From: Bradyrhizobium sp. AUGA SZCCT0283
Lineage (GTDB): Bacteria; Pseudomonadota; Alphaproteobacteria; Rhizobiales; Xanthobacteraceae
Direction: 5' to 3'
NCBI RefSeq assembly: GCF_018130385.1
Contig: NZ_JAFCLU010000011.1
Span: forward strand, 1 to 64,000
DNA: 64,000 nt
Positions 41,559 to 50,036 of this stretch are shown piece by piece; the first letter of the stretch is position 1, and every line of letters starts with the position of its first letter. The position numbers and the translations under genes are program-made. The notes below the pieces were generated by a model. It had not been told where the DNA came from, did not search any database, and saw only the letters and a list, made by a program, of their open reading frames with translations.

Positions 41559-43616
41559 TCACCGGTTGAACAACTGCCGCAAGACCTCGTTCATTGGCTG
41601 ACTGTCCTGCTGGGCGGTCGCATCGCTCGGCGGTATGGGAGGGGCGGGCTCAGCCGGGGCGGCCTCGGTCGGCGCCTCGGCCGGCAAGGTGCGGCTCGGG
41701 ATGCTCCGCTGGCCGCTCGGCCGGCCGCCGCCTTGGCCTTGGCTCTGATTCAATCCGCTCAGGCCCTGCTGCAGGAGATTGCCGAGGGTCTCGCCGAGCT
41801 GGCCGCCGAGCGGATTGCCCGGCTGCTGGCTGCCGGCCGCACCGCCTTGTTGTCCGCCGGCCGTCCCCGGCTGCCCGCCGAGCAGGCTGCCGATCGCAGC
41901 CCCGAGGCCGCCGCCGTTCTGGCCGAACAGGCCCTTGCCCATCTCCTTCAGCTTGGCATAGGCGGCGTCGGGATTGTCGAGGATGCCCTGCATTTCCGGA
42001 TAGATCCGTGGGCTCCCCCACGGGCCCGCGATCATCACGGGGATGCCGAGCCCGACCGGATCGGTGGCGCGGCCCTGGCCTTCGGTGGTCATCACGAGCT
42101 TCGGCTCGACCCGGAATCCGATCTGCTTGGTGCCGAGGTCGATGGTGCCCGCGCCGGTCATCTTGACCAGCGGGCCGACCAGATTGAGATCGGTGGTCTG
42201 CGCCTGGCCCTTGTCGATCTTGAACGACGCCGACAATTGCGAAAGGTCGGTCGCCTTCTCCTCGCTCTCCTGCCAGCCCGACAGCGTGCTCGCCGTCAGC
42301 GAGCGGATCATCTGCGCGACGTTGAGCCCCTTGATGGCGCCGTCCTGGAACACGACAAAGGCGGTGCCGGCCATGTTCGACATGATCGCGCGCTGGCTGG
42401 TGCCGGAGGAGCGCACGCTGACCTTCGCCTGCATCTTGCCGTCGATCCTGTTGAAGTCGGCAAGGCCGTCCAACAGCGGCAGCGCGCGCACGCCGGCGAG
42501 GTCGGCCCGCATCGTGTAGGTGGGATTGGCGGTGGAAACGTCGACGGTCAGATCGCCATTGGCGTTGCCGTCATAGGCGCCGAGGTTGGAAACCTGCGCC
42601 TTCAGGACGCCGCTTGTGAGCGTGGCGTCGATCGCGGCGGGGGTGAAGCGCGCGTCGCCGATCTTGAGTTCGGACGCGGAAATGCGGGCCTGGAGATCGA
42701 CATAGTTGAGGCCGTTGATGTCGATCGTTGCACTGCTCCAGGGCTGGCCTGCGGAACTGCCGGTGCTGCGGGTCATCGCGACCGCGAGCTTCTGGAAATC
42801 GAGGTCGAGCTTCACCAGCGGCTTGCTCGACAGATCGACCGAGGCCCAGCCGTTAAACGCGGCGTCGCCGAGCGCGCCGGTGACGCCGTTGATCATCACG
42901 ACGGAGCCGTTAAGCCGGACTTCAGCCTTGGCGGTGAGCGGGGTGCGCAACAGGTCGGGTGCGTCGATCTTGATGTCGGCCGGGATATTCTGCCGCTCGA
43001 TCGGCGGTGCGGGCGGTGCCGCCTTGATCTCGAATTTCAGCGGATAGCCGTCCCTGCGGGCGCTGCCTGTCAGCACGACCTTGCGGTCGGAATCGATGGT
43101 GATGTCAGCGTTGACGGTCTCGATCCTGCGCTCGACGCGGTCGCGCAGGTTGGAGAATACGATGGTGCCGCCGGTGATGCTGATGTGCTCGATCGAGAAA
43201 GCCTCGGATGTCTTGCCGGCAGCGGGCTTCGGGGGAGGATTGGCCTCCCTGTCGCGCTCGCGTCGCAGCGGCAAATTCGCCACCGGGCGGATGATGACGA
43301 GGTCGGTGATCTGCGGTTTGCCTGCCCACAGGCTCGCGAGCGTCACGTCCGCCTCGATACTTGCGGCCGCGAAGTGGCGGTTGATGTCGCGGTCGTTCGG
43401 ATTCTGCAGCGTGACATCGTTCAGCGTGATGTTGAGCGATGGCCACAGGCCGATCTTGGCGCCGCCATTGATGGCGAGCTTGTAGCCGGTCTCACGCTCG
43501 ACCCGCTCCTGGATCTGCGCCGTCAGGAAGCCCGACGGGATGCCGATCACCAGCAACAACGCGATGACGACGATCACGGCGGCAATGGCGACGCCGGCAA
43601 GTTTCAGTGCTTTCAT
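41559..43616 (-). CDS. AsmA family protein
   Basis: A 685-residue protein with one N-terminal helix (about 5-28) and a long periplasmic beta-rich body typical of AsmA-like lipid-transfer or envelope proteins: GYKLAINGGAKIGLWPSLNITL near the start and DFNRIDGKMQAKVSVRSSGTSQRAI later. The C-terminal 130 residues are low complexity (Gly/Gln and Pro/Ala-rich). AsmA proteins bridge the inner and outer membranes to move or adjust lipids. It stands as a single gene, divergent from crp. Confidence 0.88.
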   Translation of the reverse strand: MKALKLAGVAIAAVIVVIALLLVIGIPSGFLTAQIQERVERETGYKLAINGGAKIGLWPSLNITLNDVTLQNPNDRDINRHFAAASIEADVTLASLWAGKPQITDLVIIRPVANLPLRRERDREANPPPKPAAGKTSEAFSIEHISITGGTIVFSNLRDRVERRIETVNADITIDSDRKVVLTGSARRDGYPLKFEIKAAPPAPPIERQNIPADIKIDAPDLLRTPLTAKAEVRLNGSVVMINGVTGALGDAAFNGWASVDLSSKPLVKLDLDFQKLAVAMTRSTGSSAGQPWSSATIDINGLNYVDLQARISASELKIGDARFTPAAIDATLTSGVLKAQVSNLGAYDGNANGDLTVDVSTANPTYTMRADLAGVRALPLLDGLADFNRIDGKMQAKVSVRSSGTSQRAIMSNMAGTAFVVFQDGAIKGLNVAQMIRSLTASTLSGWQESEEKATDLSQLSASFKIDKGQAQTTDLNLVGPLVKMTGAGTIDLGTKQIGFRVEPKLVMTTEGQGRATDPVGLGIPVMIAGPWGSPRIYPEMQGILDNPDAAYAKLKEMGKGLFGQNGGGLGAAIGSLLGGQPGTAGGQQGGAAGSQQPGNPLGGQLGETLGNLLQQGLSGLNQSQGQGGGRPSGQRSIPSRTLPAEAPTEAAPAEPAPPIPPSDATAQQDSQPMNEVLRQLFNR

Positions 43617-43752
43617 ATCGACATTCCAGACCGCGCAAACGGCACTTATTTCGGCGGCGCCAGACGCGGGCGCAACCGGTCAGGCGAGCTTATCCCGGAA
43701 AGGGGGTGGGGCCCAAAGAAGCCAAAAATATTCCGGGGGTACTGCAAAGTTA

Positions 43753-43768
43753 TGTGACTTATGACACA
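43753..43768. promoter_or_regulatory. Possible degenerate CRP-like site before the crp-like gene
   Basis: TGTGACTTATGACACA has one perfect half-site and a shifted second half (ACACA), 70 bases before the regulator start. Autoregulation is possible, but the match is weak. Confidence 0.3.
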
Positions 43769-43837
43769 CTCGTGGGCGTCGGAATCTTGCTAACGGCCTG
43801 AGGGGGCGGGTACGGGCTGATTTTGGAAGGTAGTACA

Positions 43838-44512
43838 ATGAGCAAACAGGCCGAATTTGCGGTCATTTTGAAAATGAATCCGATGTTTGCGGATCTGGGC
43901 GCTGACGAATTGCAGCGCATCTCCGGCCTTTGCCACACCGAGCAGCTCGGCCTCGGCGAAATGCTGTTCCAGAAAGGCGATGCCGGCGACGCCCTCTACG
44001 GGGTCCGGCGCGGCCAGATCCGGATCGAGACGGGCGCCTCCGACGGTAGCCGCCTGACGCTGAATTTCATGGGCCCCGGCGATCTGTTCGGCGAAGTCGC
44101 CGTCCTCGACGGCCAGAGCCGCACCGCGGACGCCACCGCCGGCGAACCGTCGGAACTGTTCGTGCTGCGGCGCGAGGATTTCCTGGCCTTCCTGGAACGC
44201 GAGCCCAAGGTCGCGATCAAGATCATGATGCTGTTATGCCAGCGCATCCGCTGGCAGAGCGAGCGGATGGAGGAATCCGTGCTGCAGCCGCTGCCGGTTC
44301 GCCTCGCGCGGCGGCTCTGCGCACTCGCCTCTGACTTCGGTTCCGAAGTGCACATCTCGCAGGAGCAACTCGGCGTCTTCGTCGGCGCCGCCCGCGAGAG
44401 CGTCAACCGTCAACTGCAGCTCTGGCGCAAGGACGGCATTCTGGACCTGCAGCGCGGCCGGATCTTGCTGCAGAACATGACCAAGCTGACGGCGGTGGCA
44501 AGGAACGAGTGA
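43838..44512 (+). CDS. Crp/Fnr-family transcriptional regulator
   Basis: A 224-residue regulator. The cyclic-nucleotide domain covers about 10-125, with FGEVAVLDGQSRTADATA in the phosphate-binding cassette (Glu and Arg kept, Ser replaced by Thr), so cAMP binding is plausible. No FNR-type N-terminal Cys cluster is present. The helix-turn-helix (ISQEQLGVFVGAARESVNRQL) has R-E-x-x-x-R in the recognition helix, as in E. coli CRP, which predicts TGTGA-type sites; two such sites are in this window. ATG 43838 follows GGAAGG. Confidence 0.92.
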   Translation: MSKQAEFAVILKMNPMFADLGADELQRISGLCHTEQLGLGEMLFQKGDAGDALYGVRRGQIRIETGASDGSRLTLNFMGPGDLFGEVAVLDGQSRTADATAGEPSELFVLRREDFLAFLEREPKVAIKIMMLLCQRIRWQSERMEESVLQPLPVRLARRLCALASDFGSEVHISQEQLGVFVGAARESVNRQLQLWRKDGILDLQRGRILLQNMTKLTAVARNE

Positions 44513-44558
44513 GGTTCCCTCCTTCGTCAACCATGACCTGCTGTGATATGATGACCAT

Positions 44559-44786
44559 ATGAATAGGATACTCAAAGAAGTGATCGAGCACGCCGAGACC
44601 TGGCCCGTGGAGGATCAGCAGGAACTTGCCGAGTACGCCCGAGAAATCGAGGCGCGTCGGACCGGCGTCTACTCGATGTCAGACGATGAGCGAGCGGCGG
44701 TCGGGAAAGGGTTGGCTGAGGCCGATCGCGGGGAGTTCGTGTCTGACGAGATCGTTACCGAAGCCGACGAGCGCCGCGGCGGATGA
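44559..44786 (+). CDS. Antitoxin-like protein of a ParE-type toxin-antitoxin pair
   Basis: A 75-residue acidic protein with helical wording (VIEHAETWPVEDQQELAEYAREIEARR) and a flexible acidic C-terminus, the usual layout of antitoxins paired with RelE/ParE toxins. Its stop overlaps the next start as ATGA. The ATATG-ATGAC-CATAT dyad at the start could be its operator. Fold class is not certain, and the partner toxin is damaged, so it may now be an orphan antitoxin. Confidence 0.72.
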   Translation: MNRILKEVIEHAETWPVEDQQELAEYAREIEARRTGVYSMSDDERAAVGKGLAEADRGEFVSDEIVTEADERRGG

Positions 44787-44950
44787 AGATACGCTATACG
44801 CCCGCTGCCTTCTCCGATCGAGAGCGAATAATCGAATACTTGAGAGAACGATCTGCTGACGGCGCGAGGAACTTCTATCGGGTGCGAGACGCGATAGAAA
44901 TTCTGCACATCCGGCATACCTCTCGAAGAGCGTGGAAGAACGATAGGTAG
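44783..44950 (+). pseudogene. ParE/RelE-type toxin with an internal in-frame deletion
   Basis: A 55-codon frame starting ATG 44783 inside the antitoxin stop. Residues 1-30 (MKIRYTPAAFSDRERIIEYL...) are the N-terminal helix region of ParE toxins, and residues about 31-52 (YRVRDAIEILHIRHTSRRAW) are the normal C-terminal strand and ending. The middle 40 or so residues, including the core strands, are absent, while both junction sides stay in frame. Full ParE proteins have about 95 residues. The product is unlikely to be toxic. Confidence 0.75.
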
Positions 44951-44967
44951 CCGGTGCAGGGCCGCCC

Positions 44968-47900
44968 CTATTTCGCCGCAGGCGACATCGCCGGCGGCAC
45001 CGCGGGCGGGCCCTTCGCGGGCGGCTCGTTGTGATGATCCGATCGGTGGCCGGCGGGCTCGGTCTCCGCGCTGGAGACGATCAGCTTCTTGCCGAAGCGC
45101 CAGCACAGCGCGCCGAGATCATCCATTACCATGAACATCGCCGGCACGAACACCAGCGACAGGATGGTTGAGAAGATCAGGCCACCGATCACGGCGAGCG
45201 CCATCGGCGAGCGGAATTCGCCGCCGGCGCCAATCGCCAGCGCTGACGGCATCATGCCCGCGGCCATCGCGATCGTCGTCATCACGATCGGGCGCGCGCG
45301 CTTCATGCCGGCGTCGATGATGGCCTCGTCGCGCTTCTTGCCTTCGCGGATCGCTTCGACCGCGAACTCCACCAGCATGATGGCGTTCTTGGTGACGATG
45401 CCCATCAGCATCAAAATGCCGATCCACACCGGTGTCGTGAGCTGCTTGCCGGTCAGCAGCAGTGCAGCGATCGCGCCGCCGATCGAGAGCGGCAGCGAGA
45501 ACAGAATGGTGATCGGCTGCAGGAACGTGCCGAACAACAGCACCAGCACCGCATAGACCATCATCAGGCCGGCGGTGATGGCGGTGGCAAAGCCTTCCGA
45601 CAATTCGTTGAGGCTTTCGGCGTCGCCCGAAGGGCTTACCTTCACGCCCTTCGGCAGGCTCTTCATGACCGGAAGGTCGTAGATCATCTTGGTGGCGTCG
45701 CCGAGCGCTGCGTTGCCGACAAGATCGGCCGCGACGGTGGCCTGCCGTTCGCGGTCGTAGCGGTTGATGCTGGTCGGGCCCTGATCGAGCTGGATGTCGG
45801 CGACGACCGACAGCGGCACGCCGCCGCGTTCGCCGCGCTGGCCGAGCGGCACCCGCAATTGCTGCAGCATCTGCAGGTCGCTGCGCGCACTGTCCTCGAG
45901 CTGGACGCGGATCGGCACCTGACGGTCGCCGGCATCGAATTTCGCCAACGCCGGACCGACGTCGCCGATCGTGGCGACACGAATTGTCTGCGACAGGCTT
46001 TCGGTGGAGACGCCAAGCCGCGCCGCGAGTTCGGCGCGCGGCCGGATGCGCAGCTCGGGCCGGTCGAGGGAGGTTTCCGAAATCACGTTGGCGATAATCG
46101 GAATCCGCTTCATCTGCGTCGCCAGCTCGCTGGCGACGTTGTTGACGATGTTGCTGTCGACGCCGGTCACGACCAGCGAAATCGCGCGCAGGCCGTTTTC
46201 GTCCAGGAACCAGAAGCGGATGTCCGGAACGTTTTCCAGTTCCTGGCCGATCTCGAGTTCGAGTTGCCGCTGGGTGATCTTGCGATCGGCCTTCGGCGTG
46301 TAATTGATGATCAGCGCGGCGCGCCGCACCTCCTGCGTTCCCGGCGGCACCCTTCCGCCATCGACGAAGATGCTCTTCACCTCGGGCCGCTTGCGCAGGC
46401 GGGCGACGATTTCCTCCGTCACCTTCTCGGTATAGGCGAGCTGCGAGCCCGGCGGCAGCTCCATCGCCAGAAGCGAGCGCGCGGTGTCCTGCGCGGGCAG
46501 GAAGCCCTGCGGCAGCAGCGTAATGCTCCAGATCGAAGCCGCGAAGACGCCAAAGCCGATCAATACCGTGATAAAGTAGTGCTTCACCGACCAGGTCACG
46601 AGCCTGGTGTAGACCTGCAGGATGCGTCCGGGCGGCGGGTCCTCATGCGGGTGATCCTTCAGGAAGTAGGCGGCCAGCACCGGCGTCACGAAGCGCGCGG
46701 CGAGCAGCGAGAAGAACACCTGCACCGACACGGTGATGCCGAACTGCTTGAAGAACTGCCCGGCGATTCCCGACATGAAGCTGGCGGGCGCGAAGATCGC
46801 GATAATCGTCAGCGAGATCGCGATCACCGCGAGGCCGATTTCGTCGGCCGCTTCGAGGGCCGCGCGATAGGGCGACTTGCCCATGCGCATGTGGCGCACG
46901 ATGTTCTCGATCTCGACGATGGCGTCGTCGACCAGAATACCCGTGGACAGCGTGATGGCGAGGAAGGAGACCAGGTTCAGCGAGAAGCCGAGCAGGTCCA
47001 TCGCCCAGAACGCCGGGAAGATCGACAGCGGCAGCGAGATCGCGGCGATGATGGTTGCGCGAATGTCGCGCAAAAACAGCAAGACGACGATGACCGCGAG
47101 GATCGCGCCTTCGAACAGTGTCGAGATCGCGGCATGGTAATTGCCTTTGGTGAATTCGACCGAGGTGTCGATCAGCTTCAAGTCGACATCGGGATAGGCC
47201 GCTTTCAGCGCTTCGATGCGCTTCTGCACGGCGTCGGCGACCACCACATCGCTGGCGCCCTTGGAGCGCTTGATGCCGAGCGCCACCACGGGTTCACCGT
47301 TGAAACGGGCAAAAGTCCGGCGATCGGCGATGGTGTCGGTGACGGTGCCGAGATCGTCGAGCCGCACCTCGCCGCCGCCGAACAGCGGGATCATGGTGCC
47401 GGCGAGTTCGTTCAGGGTCTTGGCGCCGGCAAGCGTGCGGATCGCCTGGTCGTTCTTGCCGATTTCGGCGCGGCCGCCGGCGAGGTCGACATTGGTGCCG
47501 CGCAGGATCTGGCTGACATTGACGGCCGTGAGCCCCGCCGCCTGCAGCCGGTCCGGATCGAGTGAGACGAGTATTTCGCGCTCGACACCGCCGATGCGCT
47601 CGACTTGCGCCACGCCGCGCACGCCCTGCAGCGCGCGTTTGACGACATCGTCGACGAAATAGGAAAGCTGCTCCGGCGTCTTGCCGGGCGAGATCGCGGC
47701 ATAGGTGACGATCGGCAGGCCGATCACGTCGACGCGCTGGATCAGCGGTTCGTTGACGTTCTGCGGCAGGTTGGAACGTACACGGGTGACGGCGTCCTTG
47801 ACGTCATTGAGCGCGCGATCGGTGTTGGTCTCCAGCGCGAACTGGATCGTGGTCACCGACAGGCCGTCGGTGATCGACGACGAAATATGCCGCACGCCCT

Positions 47901-48129
47901 CGACACCGGATACGCCGTCCTCGATGGTCTTGGTGACCTGGCTTTCCAGCTCGGCGGGAGCAGCGCCGAATTGCGCGACCGCGACCGAAATCACGGGGAT
48001 GTCGGCGCTCGGCAGCCGTGTCACCGCGAGCTTGGTGAAGCTGACCCAGCCCAGTACCAAAAGAATGATCGAGAAGACGATCGAAGGCAGCGGGTTCCGG
48101 ATCGACCATGCCGAGATATTCAAAGCCAT
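44968..48129 (-). CDS. RND multidrug/metabolite efflux pump, inner-membrane subunit (AcrB/MexB type)
   Basis: A 1053-residue protein with the twelve-helix RND plan. The proton-relay Asp pair is in TGILVDDAIVEIENI (helix 4), and the family openings ALNISAWSIRNPLPSIVFSI and ATIIAAISLPLSIFPAF are clear. The second-half motif PVWIGILMLMGIVTKNAIMLVEFA is also typical of HAE1 pumps. The last 40 residues are a hydrophilic His/Pro tail. The adaptor stop and pump start overlap as TAATG, so the two are coupled. No outer-membrane channel gene is nearby. Substrates are unknown. Confidence 0.93.
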   Translation of the reverse strand: MALNISAWSIRNPLPSIVFSIILLVLGWVSFTKLAVTRLPSADIPVISVAVAQFGAAPAELESQVTKTIEDGVSGVEGVRHISSSITDGLSVTTIQFALETNTDRALNDVKDAVTRVRSNLPQNVNEPLIQRVDVIGLPIVTYAAISPGKTPEQLSYFVDDVVKRALQGVRGVAQVERIGGVEREILVSLDPDRLQAAGLTAVNVSQILRGTNVDLAGGRAEIGKNDQAIRTLAGAKTLNELAGTMIPLFGGGEVRLDDLGTVTDTIADRRTFARFNGEPVVALGIKRSKGASDVVVADAVQKRIEALKAAYPDVDLKLIDTSVEFTKGNYHAAISTLFEGAILAVIVVLLFLRDIRATIIAAISLPLSIFPAFWAMDLLGFSLNLVSFLAITLSTGILVDDAIVEIENIVRHMRMGKSPYRAALEAADEIGLAVIAISLTIIAIFAPASFMSGIAGQFFKQFGITVSVQVFFSLLAARFVTPVLAAYFLKDHPHEDPPPGRILQVYTRLVTWSVKHYFITVLIGFGVFAASIWSITLLPQGFLPAQDTARSLLAMELPPGSQLAYTEKVTEEIVARLRKRPEVKSIFVDGGRVPPGTQEVRRAALIINYTPKADRKITQRQLELEIGQELENVPDIRFWFLDENGLRAISLVVTGVDSNIVNNVASELATQMKRIPIIANVISETSLDRPELRIRPRAELAARLGVSTESLSQTIRVATIGDVGPALAKFDAGDRQVPIRVQLEDSARSDLQMLQQLRVPLGQRGERGGVPLSVVADIQLDQGPTSINRYDRERQATVAADLVGNAALGDATKMIYDLPVMKSLPKGVKVSPSGDAESLNELSEGFATAITAGLMMVYAVLVLLFGTFLQPITILFSLPLSIGGAIAALLLTGKQLTTPVWIGILMLMGIVTKNAIMLVEFAVEAIREGKKRDEAIIDAGMKRARPIVMTTIAMAAGMMPSALAIGAGGEFRSPMALAVIGGLIFSTILSLVFVPAMFMVMDDLGALCWRFGKKLIVSSAETEPAGHRSDHHNEPPAKGPPAVPPAMSPAAK

Positions 48130-49052
48130 TAGCGTGCCCGCGTGCGCTCGAGTTCGTCGGCGAACATGATCTTGATCTGGTCGCCGTCATGCAGCGAGGT
48201 GCCAGCATCGGCCACGACGGTTTCGCCGACGTCGAGGCCTTCAAGAATTTCGGTGGAGGTTTCGGAAGTCAGGCCGACGCGCACTCTTCGCGTCTCGATG
48301 GTGTTGCCTTTCACGACCTGCAGCGTCAGGCGGTCGATGGCGGTGCGCGGGACGGCGACGCCGCAGGAGCGCTTGGCGTCGATATTGGCGCGGGCAAACA
48401 TGCCGACCTTGAGCGACGGATTGTTGTTCAGCGAAATCCGGACCTTGCCTAGCTGGGTGGTGCGGTCGATCTGCGGCGAGATCTGCCGGACCTTGCCGAC
48501 GACGTCGGGCGCGTCGTCGCGGCTGATGCGCACCGTCGCACCCGGATTGAGCTTGAGCAGATGAACGCTCGGCACTTCGGCCTCGAGCTCGATTTCATTG
48601 TTCACGGAAATGCGGAACATCGGGCCTGCCTGCGGCGAGGCCGGCGCTCCGATGGCGGTCCTGGCTTCGGTGACGAGGCCGGCAGCGGGCGCGCGCAGCG
48701 AGATCGGGCCCTGTCGGCCGCCGGGAGCGCCGGGCTGCTGCGGCGGCGCGGTGAGGCGCGCCAACTCCTGATTCTCGGTGACCGTGTCGCCTTCCTTGAC
48801 GAACAGGTCGGTGACCCTGGAGCCCTCCTGATCGACGCCGACCTGGGCCTCGCGGCGCGGCACGATAAAGCCGGTGACCCGCACCATGTCGGAGAAGCAG
48901 GCATTGGTGGACTTGGTCACGATCACCAGCGCCTGGCCCGGCGTGTCTTTCTCTTCGGCGCGCGGACGGTGCTCGAACCAGTAATAGCCGACGGCCAGAG
49001 CGGCAACGAAAGCCACTCCGAGCGCAGGTTTGAGATATTCGGAGAATTTCAT
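48129..49052 (-). CDS. RND efflux periplasmic adaptor (membrane fusion protein)
   Basis: A 307-residue protein with an N-terminal membrane anchor (about 7-25). The lipoyl halves are VTGFIVPRREAQVGVDQEG and ISLRAPAAGLVTEARTAIG, and the barrel includes SPQIDRTTQLGKVRISLNN. It overlaps the pump gene by one base and forms the tripartite complex with it. It is a paralogue of the orphan adaptor at 32740-33642, sharing the SCGV-VP-TAI segment and the ETRRV segment. Confidence 0.92.
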   Translation of the reverse strand: MKFSEYLKPALGVAFVAALAVGYYWFEHRPRAEEKDTPGQALVIVTKSTNACFSDMVRVTGFIVPRREAQVGVDQEGSRVTDLFVKEGDTVTENQELARLTAPPQQPGAPGGRQGPISLRAPAAGLVTEARTAIGAPASPQAGPMFRISVNNEIELEAEVPSVHLLKLNPGATVRISRDDAPDVVGKVRQISPQIDRTTQLGKVRISLNNNPSLKVGMFARANIDAKRSCGVAVPRTAIDRLTLQVVKGNTIETRRVRVGLTSETSTEILEGLDVGETVVADAGTSLHDGDQIKIMFADELERTRAR

Positions 49053-49210
49053 CGCCGGATCAATCCAGACTGGAAGTCAAAACAAACAGGGCGCGTCAGG
49101 CCGGCCGACGACCTGCAATGGAGCCAAAACGAATACGTCCCGCACGGGTGCTGCGGGACGTATTGTAACCGGAAACTATTGGTCGGCGCCACGCCCTTGC
49201 CTGCAAAGCC

Positions 49211-49888
49211 TTATTTGGCTGCGTTCGACGCCGTGGCCTTGTTTTCCATGTTCACGACCTGGACGCGGCGGTTCACCTCGGCCATCGGCTGGCTCGGATC
49301 CTTGAGCTTGCTCTTGCCATATCCGACCGTGACGAGGTCGGTGCCGTTGATGCCATATTTGTCGACGAGATAGCGCTTGATCGCGTCGGCGCGGCGCTCG
49401 GAGAGATCCTGGTTGTAGGTTTCGCCGCCGGCCGCATCGGTATGGCCCGCGACCACGAAGGTCGAGCCTTTGAGATCATTGTTGGTGAGGGCGCGGCCGA
49501 GCGCCTGAACCGACGGCAGCGACTTCGTGCTGATATCGGCCGAGTTGTAGTCGAAGTTGATCTCCAGATCGATCTTCGGCTTGTCCTTGACGATGGCGGC
49601 GATCTCCTCGCGCTCGGCGCTCGAAAGCGAACGCGTGGAGCGGCCACGGATCTTCTGGACGAACTTGCCCTCGGCGGCGGTTACTGCCGGGTCGACGACG
49701 GTCTGCGGACCGGTAGAAAGGCCGCGGGTCAGCGGCTTCTTTTCCGGCGCCAGCGCGCGAACGATCTGGTCCTCGGTGACGTTCTTGTCCTGGGCCAGGG
49801 CGGTTTCCGCACTGAAGGAAATTGCGGCGCCGAGCGCCGCAACCGAGACGATTGCGGTGAAGGTCTTCGCTGCCGAGATATTTGCCAT
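49211..49888 (-). CDS. OmpA-family peptidoglycan-associated protein
   Basis: A 225-residue exported protein with a signal peptide (about 1-33, ending ALAQ). The C-terminal OmpA domain (about 100-215) shows IDLEINFDYNSADI, VVAGHTDAAGG and DLSERRADAIKRYLVDKYG, which bind diaminopimelate in peptidoglycan. The N-terminal 60 residues after the signal are unstructured. ATG 49888 follows GGAGGGG; a farther upstream start would spoil the signal. It lies between the RND pump operon and the caspase-fold gene, both on the same strand, with gaps over 140 bp. Confidence 0.9.
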   Translation of the reverse strand: MANISAAKTFTAIVSVAALGAAISFSAETALAQDKNVTEDQIVRALAPEKKPLTRGLSTGPQTVVDPAVTAAEGKFVQKIRGRSTRSLSSAEREEIAAIVKDKPKIDLEINFDYNSADISTKSLPSVQALGRALTNNDLKGSTFVVAGHTDAAGGETYNQDLSERRADAIKRYLVDKYGINGTDLVTVGYGKSKLKDPSQPMAEVNRRVQVVNMENKATASNAAK

Positions 49889-50036
49889 TGACAGTCCCCT
49901 CCTGCGGGCTTCCCACGCGGTTCCAACGTCATCCAAATTGGCTGCCAGACCCTGATTGCGGCCGGCTGCTTTACCTTAGTCTGGACGCCCCGCCACAGGG
50001 TTCGAGGGGCCGCCAGCCTTCATCCAAAAAAAATCG

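Noticed and set aside
38967..43757. A 1596-codon open frame on the forward strand opposite the cyclase and AsmA genes
   Set aside because: It is antisense to two well-supported genes, has no domain or signal and is Arg/Gly/Asp-biased as expected for a shadow in GC-rich DNA.
43753..43768. TGTGACTTATGACACA as a firm CRP site
   Set aside because: The second half-site is shifted by one base from TCACA, so it is listed only as a weak possibility.
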